DNA of 10,675 nt from Candidatus Brocadiaceae bacterium (GTDB lineage: Bacteria; Planctomycetota; Brocadiia; SM23-32). Numbering within the stretch: position 1 is the stretch's first letter; each line of letters starts with the position of its first letter. The notes beneath the pieces are model-generated. The model searched no databases. It was not told where the DNA came from and worked only from the letters and a program-made list of their open reading frames with translations. Location: assembly GCA_030615435.1 (NCBI GenBank), contig JAUWZH010000075.1:1-10675 (forward strand), in the 5' to 3' direction. This document shows positions 1 to 6,033 of the stretch, piece by piece. The translations under genes were made by a program, and so were the position numbers.

Positions 1-99
1 TCACGATGCGATATGAACCTAATGTCTCCCTGTTTGCTAAACCTTGCACGGAGAAACTCTCTGACCCGTGTCAAAAAACTCCTCTCCGCTCGTAACCAT

Positions 100-822
100 C
101 TATCCTTCGGGCCTTCTGCAAAGAAGGCCATGCTCTCGCGATCCAGTCACTACTAAGTATACCAGAGAACGCCCGTGACTGCAACGAATAAAGCGGAGGG
201 AAGCCTGCGTTGCGCGCCTTCTCGCCGTGCAAGGGGGGGGGAGCAGCACCGGCGTCCTGCCGGCTCGGTCGGCCGCGGGCATCACGGCGACGCCGGCCCC
301 TGGCTTCGTGATGGCCCGAGCGACGTTCACTACCGCCCTGGCCTCGGTGCTCCGCCCGGCCTTGTCCTCGACGACGAGGCGTAGCGCATAAACGCCGTTC
401 AGATTCTCGTATCGATCAAAGTAACGATAGGACGTCAGTCCTGTATGGCAGTCTCCCAGGTTCCCTTGAGTCCCACGGCTCGGGTCCCACTTCACCTTCC
501 CCGCCGCCCAGGGGTCAGAAGGCCGCGGCGGCGGCGAGACCGTGATAACGTGCCATTCCTTAGGATCAGGCCCCTCGCCGAACTCCAGGCGGTAGAGCTT
601 GAAATCCTTCGCATCCGCCACCCCGAACACCGGCACGTTGGCACGGACCAGCGAGTTGTTGTAGGGCATCGAGATCCTCGCGATCGGCCCGTCTTCCCCA
701 TCTGCGGCTACCGCAGGCTCCTCCGACGAAGCAAGACGGAACCCCGGCCAGATGACCGCTGCCAACAGCACGCAGGCAATAGTCAACGAACCCCTTGGAG
801 GACGATATCTTGGCTTGCTCAT
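100..822 (-). CDS. Exported protein with one beta-rich surface domain, C-terminus probably truncated
   Basis: The 240-residue product starts MSKPRYRPPRG. A basic N-terminus and a hydrophobic stretch (about residues 12-30, TIACVLLAAVIWPGF) look like an export signal or membrane anchor. Residues 46-171 form one recognisable unit: ARISMPYNNSLVRANVPVFG, then VADAKDFKLYRLEFGEG, W90, a GNLGDCHTGLT turn and LNGVYALRLVVEDKAGR, ending in VVNVARAI. I know this arrangement from large exported proteins of environmental bacteria; its function is unknown to me. After about residue 172 the sequence becomes Arg/Cys-rich and resembles nothing, so the real homology stops early, and the frame crosses a run of nine G (233-241). 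Upstream in-frame ATGs up to 942 are rejected because a promoter lies at 915-942 and a purine-rich site (GAAGAGGGG) precedes the ATG at 822. No function can be assigned. Confidence 0.6.
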   Translation of the reverse strand: MSKPRYRPPRGSLTIACVLLAAVIWPGFRLASSEEPAVAADGEDGPIARISMPYNNSLVRANVPVFGVADAKDFKLYRLEFGEGPDPKEWHVITVSPPPRPSDPWAAGKVKWDPSRGTQGNLGDCHTGLTSYRYFDRYENLNGVYALRLVVEDKAGRSTEARAVVNVARAITKPGAGVAVMPAADRAGRTPVLLPPPCTARRRATQASLRFIRCSHGRSLVYLVVTGSREHGLLCRRPEG

Positions 823-914
823 ACAGCCGCCCCTCTTCAGCCCCATTGCCGCCCTGATAGCGCCCTCGTCAGCAGCGCACCCAGGCAGGCTACTCAGATC
901 ACCGGCGCGCGAGT

Positions 915-942
915 ATTGTACCCTGTACTCCCGAAATGTCAA
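915..942 (-). promoter_or_regulatory. Sigma-70-type promoter for the gene at 100-822
   Basis: On the minus strand a perfect -35 TTGACA (937-942) and a -10 TACAAT (915-920, 5 of 6 matches) are separated by 16 bases. Transcription would start near 908 and give a leader of about 87 bases before the ATG at 822. The -35 coincides with the first codon of the longest possible open frame, so it also helps fix the start. Confidence 0.65.
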
Positions 943-1281
943 GAAACGGAGGACGCTTTCGACGAGCTATATGGCGGGAAATCGGAAGGCTGAAGGATGG
1001 GATTCCGTCCACACGCGCAGAAGGGCTTGCCAGGCACGGCTTTCAACGATCCCCCCGCTCTCGCTGACGACCGTTCCTACGACGCGGATAGCTTCTCGCC
1101 AAATCTCATGCGGTAGAGGTCGAAATCCTTCGCATCCGCAACCTTAGGGTCGTTTACGCTGTAATCTTTATCTTCGCGTCCGCCGTCTGGGCGCGGGAAT
1201 AGCTGCCGGCAAACCCCACAGGCGAGCAAGGCAAACCAAACCCCGTTACGGCAAAAACCCCCTCGAGTGCGGCCAGCACAG
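943..1281. other. Region without an intact gene; contains a domain relic
   Basis: No plausible intact gene is seen on either strand in these 339 bases. The one interpretable element is the minus-strand relic at 1095-1260, described separately. The rest reads as degenerate sequence between two minus-strand genes. Confidence 0.5.
1095..1260 (-). pseudogene. Decayed copy of the surface domain found in the 100-822 gene
   Basis: A minus-strand frame without a clear start reads, at 1095-1142, VADAKDFDLYRMRFGE, matching VADAKDFKLYRLEFGE encoded at 574-621: 13 of 16 residues are the same. It stops a few codons later (KLSAS, then TAG). Upstream the same frame stays open through a hydrophobic stretch (VWFALLACGVC) and an acidic stretch (REDKDYSVND) to about 1260, but I see no ATG or ribosome-binding site. 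I read this as a truncated paralogue or duplication relic. The 16-residue match is direct; the more distant N-terminal part is inference. Confidence 0.5.
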
Positions 1282-2010
1282 CTATCTACTCAGTCGAGCG
1301 CGCTCCAGAGCACTCGCCGGAAAGGTCGGCGCCCTCAGAAGCTCAAGGGCCGATTCGAGATTCTGCTTCTTCGTCTCGTCGCTCTCGCCTTCTATCGCTC
1401 TCTGTAAGGAGAACCCCGTTTGGTCCACGCCCTTAATCCTTACGATGATCTTCAGGCACTGGTCACCCAAGGGCGACATCCTCGCACCCGGTTTCCGTTT
1501 GTACCGGACGTGCACGCCTTCGAGAATCTTCTCCGGCGCCTCCGCAGACGAACAACCCTTTTCCTGAATGATCTGCAGCAGAGGAGGGACAGAAGGCAAT
1601 CCGATTTCCGCCAAGGCATAGCCAGCAGGACTGAATATCATTAGCTCAGAAATCGCTGAACCTTGTCCTTCTTTCAGAACCAACCAATCAACAAGATCTG
1701 GCACCGCTTCCTTTGCCCTCATTTCACCCAGCAACCGCATCGCAATATTTCTAGAAGTTGTTGAACTGTAAAAGGGTTCTCCCTTCTTCACTGGGGCGGT
1801 GAGCACGGAGAGCAAGAAATCGATTTCCTCTCCCCGCTCAACAAGAACAATCTGTTCAGACCGGATTCTATGCGCTTCTTCTCCGGAGATTATCAGCGCT
1901 CTCCAATCCGGCAGGCTGCTCGCTTCCTCCGCTGCAGATCCTGCCAACAGCAGCAGGAGCACAACCAGCACCAGAATTACTGGTCCAGAATACATGCCAA
2001 GCACCTTCAT
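1282..2010 (-). CDS. Exported HEAT-like repeat protein
   Basis: The 242-residue product begins with a signal peptide (hydrophobic VILVLVVLLLLLAGSAA at about residues 11-27, probable cleavage after the AxA-like GSAA). The remainder is mostly helical. Residues 86-110 (NIAMRLLGEMRAKEAVPDLV) and 126-150 (PAGYALAEIGLPSVPPLLQI) look like HEAT or PBS-type helical pairs; the C-terminal 50 residues are charged and probably helical. HEAT solenoids bind other proteins, so an extracytoplasmic scaffold role is plausible, but no partner is visible. A strong GGAGGAG (2016-2022) lies five bases before the ATG. The gene starts 15 bases after the stop of the chimeric gene at 2026-3543, so the two are probably co-transcribed. 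The region is noticeably richer in A+T than the fucosidase and large HEAT genes. Confidence 0.7.
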   Translation of the reverse strand: MKVLGMYSGPVILVLVVLLLLLAGSAAEEASSLPDWRALIISGEEAHRIRSEQIVLVERGEEIDFLLSVLTAPVKKGEPFYSSTTSRNIAMRLLGEMRAKEAVPDLVDWLVLKEGQGSAISELMIFSPAGYALAEIGLPSVPPLLQIIQEKGCSSAEAPEKILEGVHVRYKRKPGARMSPLGDQCLKIIVRIKGVDQTGFSLQRAIEGESDETKKQNLESALELLRAPTFPASALERARLSR

Positions 2011-2025
2011 CTTTGCTCCTCCTCG

Positions 2026-3543
2026 TCACTCGTAATCGTCTGACCAGTCATCTGCAAATCCATCTATGGGTCCTGTGACGATCTCATTGGTCTTGGTTGT
2101 GTCCAAGATCCAGCCGTCCGATGGCTCGTCGTATCTTATGTGCATGATGGACCTCCACTCCGTGTAACCAGAGCAGACATACCAGTCATTGCTGATTTTC
2201 ACCTCGACCCATTCCTGAAACTTACTTTTTTGGCTAGCGAAGTAGTTCGCAGTGTACGGAAGAATATTAAAGCCTGGGCCATCAATTGAGAGTATCTCTG
2301 TCAAATTTGGGTTCTGGGTTAGGTCTTCGTCGTCATTATCGGTATCGTCGTCCGCCCAGTCCGTTGCGCCTTTAAAAATACTCTTGGTCAGAGGCAGTGT
2401 GTCCGGACCCCAGTACGCGAAAGATGCTTCCCTCTTAATATCCCAATTCACGTCTGATATGACGGCGTTCGGCCTTGTCTGGAATTTCATCTCCATTTGC
2501 CAGTGGGCTCGATCGATGTCCGGGTACACGGGCTCATCATATATTCTCCTCCCGACCACGTTGTCCCTCCACGTCCCAAAGGTCGGGTAGTAGACAGCCG
2601 TGCTGTACTGGGTCAGAGGGTCGAACTCGTCCGGCGAGCCCCTGATACTCCCTGCAGGCACCCAGATCACCGTGAGCTCTTCGCTTCCGCAAGTGCCCGT
2701 CGTTTTGTCCGTTGTGGCCAAGATGGCGCGGTCGTCCAAGTTATGGCTGGCCGACAGGCCGAAAAGGTGGACGTCGTAGTGGCTGCCTACAGTCACAGTC
2801 ACACCCTCAGGCGGATACGGATCCCCGTTCGTTTTCTCGATTGTGAGCGTGTTTGAGGGTGAAACGGACAGCATCACCTTGACGGACACACCCACGGGGC
2901 CTTCAAGCAAGATTCGCAGGGGAACATGATTGTCCGTAGCGCCGGCTGGTGTGTTCACCGGTGTTTCCCGAACAGCCTCACCCTTTATCGCCACAACGTA
3001 GTCGTCATTATCGAGTGTAGTGTTATAGATCGCCAAATTCACCTCAATTATCTTCACTCTCTGCAGGTCGGCCCAACTGCCAGGAGGAGTGCTCTCGCTG
3101 CTGTGGCACAGGCCCCAGTCATTCCCATCGCAGTAAATCAGGTTCGGGATCCCCTGAAAGAGTTTCCACTGCTGGCGGTTGTGGCCCTTGAAGCGTTCCG
3201 GATTCGCCCCCGTACCGGGGGCTTTCAACTCGACGATGCCGCTAAGGAGTTCCTTCGTGTGGACAGCATAGTCGGGCCTGCCGAGCCGTCCGGGGAGTCT
3301 GGATTGCCCCTTGCAGACGACCGCCTGCGCCAACGCTTTGCCCACTTCGCCCATCAGGTTCTCGAAGGGGGCGCGGAGCTGGTCCTCGGGCTCGCCCGAA
3401 GCCGGAGCTTTCATCTTCTTCGTCACGCTTTGGGCGAACTTCTGCAGGGCTGCGAGAACGCGTTGGTGTGGCTGCACAGCCTTCTCCCGAGTACGAACGG
3501 CCGCCGAGACATAAGAAAATGCATAATCGGCTGGGCGGAGCAT
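2026..3543 (-). CDS. Chimera: restriction-modification nuclease-like N-terminus fused to surface-protein C-terminus
   Basis: 505 residues in two unrelated halves. Residues about 28-150 resemble the N-terminal PD-(D/E)XK region of large N6-adenine methyltransferase/nuclease (type ISP- or IIG-like) proteins: AALQKFAQSVTKKM, GEPEDQLRAPFENLMGEVG, then RPDYAV (P90 D91), GIVELKAPG (E105, K107), PERFKGHNRQQWKLFQ and PNLIYCDGNDWGL. The normal continuation (helicase or methyltransferase) is absent. From about residue 155 the protein becomes a Thr/Val-rich beta domain (VKIIEVNLAIYN to ELTVIWV, about 163-295), then an acidic stretch (ADDDTDNDDEDL, 397-408), SIDGPGFNILPY and WYVCSGYTEWRSIMHI, a pattern known to me from exported planctomycete-like proteins. 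No signal peptide is present, so this half would be stranded in the cytoplasm. No convincing ribosome-binding site precedes the ATG at 3543; the true start could be internal. It may be a recombination product, possibly not functional, or an assembly join. Confidence 0.6.
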   Translation of the reverse strand: MLRPADYAFSYVSAAVRTREKAVQPHQRVLAALQKFAQSVTKKMKAPASGEPEDQLRAPFENLMGEVGKALAQAVVCKGQSRLPGRLGRPDYAVHTKELLSGIVELKAPGTGANPERFKGHNRQQWKLFQGIPNLIYCDGNDWGLCHSSESTPPGSWADLQRVKIIEVNLAIYNTTLDNDDYVVAIKGEAVRETPVNTPAGATDNHVPLRILLEGPVGVSVKVMLSVSPSNTLTIEKTNGDPYPPEGVTVTVGSHYDVHLFGLSASHNLDDRAILATTDKTTGTCGSEELTVIWVPAGSIRGSPDEFDPLTQYSTAVYYPTFGTWRDNVVGRRIYDEPVYPDIDRAHWQMEMKFQTRPNAVISDVNWDIKREASFAYWGPDTLPLTKSIFKGATDWADDDTDNDDEDLTQNPNLTEILSIDGPGFNILPYTANYFASQKSKFQEWVEVKISNDWYVCSGYTEWRSIMHIRYDEPSDGWILDTTKTNEIVTGPIDGFADDWSDDYE

Positions 3544-3581
3544 ATGATACCTGGCAGGACGCTACATCACAACAAAGCCAG

Positions 3582-3730
3582 GCGCCCTACGCCAGCGAGA
3601 GCCTAAACACCCCCGTATGCCCGCGCCCGGCATGGGATGAGTTGTGGTGGAACCGGGCAAGGAGGCGGGGGGCGTGGTTCAGTTCCTGGCCAGCGAGACG
3701 AGTGGGAGGAGCGTTTACAAGCGCGAGAAT
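3582..3730. repeat. Direct repeat, copy 1
   Basis: This stretch aligns without gaps to 10047-10195, same orientation, 6,465 bases away. By hand I count about 17 differences in 149 bases (roughly 89% identity); the core 3591-3670 differs at only 2 of 80 positions. Divergence rises toward the right end. On the minus strand it carries an ankyrin-like piece (GRGHTGV-RLSLA) interrupted by a stop. On the plus strand 3641-3757 is an open 38-codon frame without a start (begins VVVEPGKEAGG, contains FLASETSGRSVYKRENLPDL, ends in TGA) that I cannot assign; copy 2 alters many of these residues, so it does not look conserved. Confidence 0.8.
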
Positions 3731-3850
3731 CTGCCGGATTTGTCAGACATGGCGTGAGGGAAGTGGAGCGGATATACTGTGGCTCGTTATGAGTTGAGTT
3801 TGGAAGATATGACCGTCACTTAACCAGCCTGCAGTAAGGAGCAAGGAAAG

Positions 3851-5116
3851 ATGGCGAAGAAGAGCAAGGCGGATGTGGCCGCGCGGGAGCATGCCAGGCG
3901 CATGCGCTGGTGGCATGAGGCGCGCTTCGGGATGTTCGTCCACTGGGGGCTCTACTCACAACTGGAGCGCCACGAGTGGGTGATGAACAGAGAGCGTATC
4001 CCCGTCAGGGAATACGAGAAGCTCGCCGACACGTGGAAGCCCGAGCCGCGGCCCGCGCGCGATTGGGCGCGCCTGGCCAAGAAGGCAGGCATGAAATACA
4101 TGGTGATGACCACCAAGCACCACGAGGGCTTCTGCCTCTGGGACACCAAGCAGACCGACTACTGCGCCGCAAAGCGCGGCCCGGGACGCGACCTGGTGCG
4201 GGAATACGTGGAGGCCTGCCGCGAGTTCGGCCTGAAGATCGGCTTCTACTACTCGCTGATGGACTGGCACCACCCGGACGGCGCCCGCTGCGCCAGGGAC
4301 GAGAAAGCCCGCCGCCGCTTCCTTGACTTCACCCAGGGCTGTGTGGGCGAGCTGATGAGCAATTACGGGAAGATTGACGTCCTCTGGTATGACGTCTCAT
4401 GGCCACTGCCGACCCCTGAGGCGTGGGAAAGCCGCAAGATGACACGGATGGTGCGCAGGCTCCAGCCGCACATCATCGTCAATAATCGCGCCCAGTTGCC
4501 CGAGGACTTCGACACCCCCGAGGAGTACGTCGAACTCTTCGAGCTCCCGGAGGAAGGCCGCTCCTGGGAGGCGTGCATGACCTTCAACGGCTCCTGGGGC
4601 TACCAGCCCGCGCCCCCGGAAGACTGGCGTTCTGTGCGCGAAGTGCTCAAGCTGCTGGCCAACTTCACGGCGGGAGGAGGAAACCTGCTGCTGAACATCG
4701 GACCGAAGGCCGATGGCTCTGTGCCGGAGCTCGCCACCGAGCGCCTGACCGCAATCGGCAAGTGGCTCAAGAAGTACGGCGAGGCGCTCTACGGAGAGGT
4801 GGATCGCTGTCGCAGGCGAGTCGAGTGGATGCCCAAGGGCTGGTGGACCGCCAAGAACAACGGCAGGACGGCTTACTTCTGGTGCAGCCGCTGGCCGGGA
4901 ACCGAACTCGCCATCGGCGGCCTTCGCACCACGGTGAAAAAGGCATCTTTCCTGACCACGGGCAAACCCATCGAGTTCGAACAGACCCGCGATCGCCTCG
5001 TTCTCAAGGGCCTGCCGAAATCGAACCCGGACAGGATCGCCGGGGTCACGGTCATCAAGCTGGAGTGCGCCTCGAAGCTGCGGCAGGTGCTTGGCTCCGG
5101 TTACGTAGTGCTGTAA
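3851..5116 (+). CDS. Alpha-L-fucosidase, glycoside hydrolase family 29
   Basis: 421 residues with the GH29 TIM-barrel signature: WWHEARFGMFVHWGLYS (20-36), KYMVMTTKHHEGFCLWDTK (82-100), FGLKIGFYYSLMDWHHPD (126-143), YGKIDVLWYDVSWP (172-185), IIVNNRA (208-214), WEACMTFNGSWGYQ (239-252), GGNLLLNIGPKADG (276-289). By family precedent D181 in LWYD is the nucleophile. E240 in WE, 59 residues later, is my candidate acid/base, but that residue varies between GH29 subfamilies. The enzyme removes terminal alpha-L-fucose from glycans with retention of configuration. There is no signal peptide, so the enzyme is probably cytoplasmic and would act on imported oligosaccharides. The C-terminal 100 residues fit the usual small beta domain. 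AAGGAG (3836-3841) lies nine bases before the ATG. It stands alone, with no transporter or fucose-catabolism gene beside it. A TATACT (3773-3778) upstream could be a -10 but lacks a good -35. Confidence 0.93.
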   Translation: MAKKSKADVAAREHARRMRWWHEARFGMFVHWGLYSQLERHEWVMNRERIPVREYEKLADTWKPEPRPARDWARLAKKAGMKYMVMTTKHHEGFCLWDTKQTDYCAAKRGPGRDLVREYVEACREFGLKIGFYYSLMDWHHPDGARCARDEKARRRFLDFTQGCVGELMSNYGKIDVLWYDVSWPLPTPEAWESRKMTRMVRRLQPHIIVNNRAQLPEDFDTPEEYVELFELPEEGRSWEACMTFNGSWGYQPAPPEDWRSVREVLKLLANFTAGGGNLLLNIGPKADGSVPELATERLTAIGKWLKKYGEALYGEVDRCRRRVEWMPKGWWTAKNNGRTAYFWCSRWPGTELAIGGLRTTVKKASFLTTGKPIEFEQTRDRLVLKGLPKSNPDRIAGVTVIKLECASKLRQVLGSGYVVL

Positions 5117-5209
5117 CCGCAGGGCCTGGAGGAGCAACGCCCGCGTCGAGTCGCTGCCGCGTCAGGATATCTCAACTCGCCGCGAAGCCAAACTCGGCAC
5201 AGGGCGCCT

Positions 5210-5390
5210 TCAAAACAGCTTGCCGCCCGGCTTCGGCGGCTTGCGCATGGCAGGTGGCACGTCCGGCAGATCATCCTGGTGGAACACCTCCCCTTTCACA
5301 ACCGCGTCCAGGAGCTTCGCCTGCTTCGGATACTCCGCAGCGGTGGCTTCCAGGACCCAGAGCAGTTCAAGCAGCGCTGGAGACCGAATA
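5210..5390 (-). pseudogene. C-terminal relic of a restriction-modification DNA methyltransferase
   Basis: The minus-strand frame ending at a TGA (5210-5212) reads SPALLELLWVLEATAAEYPK, then QAKLLDAVVKGEVFHQDDLP and VPPAMRKPPKPGGKLF. This layout (LLxLLWVLEAT, Y-PxQ-LLD-V--GE-F--DDLP-VP, RKPP end) matches, from memory, the extreme C-terminus of the large N6-adenine methyltransferase proteins whose N-terminus resembles the first 150 residues of the gene at 2026-3543. The codons before SPALL (RNRSRPRIR) do not look related, so the homology begins near 5385, and there is no start or ribosome-binding site. It is a 3'-end fragment. That it comes from the same ancestral gene as the chimera's N-terminus is inference. 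Confidence 0.5.
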
Positions 5391-5420
5391 CGCGGTCGGG
5401 AGCGGTTTCGGCCCAAGAGG

Positions 5421-5478
5421 ACTCAAACCCGGTGGTCCCTGAAGGACCGTGGGGATTCGACTCTCCCCTCGCCCACCA
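5421..5478 (+). pseudogene. 3' half of a tRNA with long variable arm (possible att site)
   Basis: Reading 5' to 3': the tail of an anticodon loop (ACTCAAAC), a CCGG strand, a long variable arm GGTCC-CTGAA-GGACC (5-bp perfect stem), a T arm GGGGATTCGACTCTCCC containing TTCGACT, an acceptor strand CTCGCCC, discriminator A (5475) and an encoded CCA (5476-5478). The variable arm restricts it to the Leu, Ser or Sec/Tyr type; A73 and a CAA-like loop favour Leu, but the identity is uncertain. No matching 5' half is found: neither a GGGCGAG acceptor strand nor a D arm lies 60-90 bases upstream. One T-stem pair (A/C) is mismatched. A tRNA cut at its anticodon loop is the usual product of integration by a tyrosine recombinase, but no integrase is visible here. 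Confidence 0.45.
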
Positions 5479-5602
5479 CGGACACCTGATTCTCCAGGCA
5501 CTTTTCGGGTTCCGGCGTGCTTCTTGGTTCCTCCCCGGATCCCGGCTCGCGATCCCCTTTCAGTCGCCGGCTGACACACAGCGTCGGGGGGTAATCGGAC
5601 CC

Positions 5603-5631
5603 TTGACATGCGCCGGGAGGTGTGTTATGCT
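5603..5631 (+). promoter_or_regulatory. Sigma-70-type promoter for the leader and the gene at 6034
   Basis: A perfect -35 TTGACA (5603-5608), a 17-base spacer and a -10 TATGCT (5626-5631, 4 of 6 matches). The start would be near 5638, leaving about 395 bases of untranslated leader before the ATG at 6034. Confidence 0.6.
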
Positions 5632-5637
5632 TATAGT

Positions 5638-6033
5638 GGAGTATTTGCAAAATATCGCGGCTGTGCCCCAGGGTTCGTCCACAGTCAGAGCCGAGTGCGG
5701 CTGCGCGCCGCGTAGGGATGTCTTGTATAAGCGGCCAAATCCGGCGGTGTGTTCGGCAGGATGTTCCCTGAGAGAAAACGCAAGAGAGGTGCAAAGGTTG
5801 GCCGGCTGATCAGGAACGGGCCCAGGCTTGACGTGAGCCCGGCCCCGGTTGGACGGGGCTGGATTTGTATTCCAGTAAGTGCATTGGGCACAACTGGTCG
5901 GGGGGTCGGACAAGACGTTGCGAAAGGGAGGCAGCTGAGTGTTGTTCCTCTGGTTTCCCATGCGAGGCGTAACGTAAGAACCTAGCTGCCACGGCGCCGT
6001 CTTGTCAGATTCTCGGGAGAAGGGAGGTCCACT
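5638..6033 (+). promoter_or_regulatory. Long structured 5' leader, possible cis-regulatory RNA
   Basis: No convincing reading frame fills these roughly 395 bases, but several strong helices do. GCGGC/GCCGC lies at 5697-5711. A hairpin GGGCC-GGCT...AGCC-GGCCC (5818-5845) competes with GCCCCG/CGGGGC (5842-5859), because they share 5842-5845. CTGGA/TCCAG is at 5859-5875. A perfect GGCAGCT/AGCTGCC pair (5930-5936 with 5984-5990) encloses 47 bases holding an inner CCTC/GAGG stem. ACGGCGCCGT (5991-6000) is a 10-bp palindrome just before the ribosome-binding site. Mutually exclusive hairpins near the translation start suggest control by leader folding. I tried to match cyclic-di-GMP, cobalamin and other common riboswitch cores and could not, so the identity is open. 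Confidence 0.4.

Noticed and set aside
1240..1281. Rho-independent terminator after the small HEAT gene
   Set aside because: On the minus strand GTGC/GCAC is followed by nine bases before TTTTT; the stem is too short and the T run too distant.
2926..3606. 226-codon plus-strand open frame opposite the chimera gene
   Set aside because: It is the complement of a coding region whose minus-strand product has clear domain motifs; no ribosome-binding site and no recognisable protein.
4397..5137. 246-codon minus-strand open frame opposite the fucosidase
   Set aside because: High-G+C antisense shadow of an unmistakable GH29 gene; composition is rich in Arg, Gly and Ala without any motif.
5881..6000. 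Group II intron or cyclic-di-GMP riboswitch in the leader
   Set aside because: Some words (GTTGCGAAAGG, GCAAAGG, CGTAACGTAAGAACC) are reminiscent, but I could not fit a domain V, a reverse transcriptase or a complete riboswitch core.
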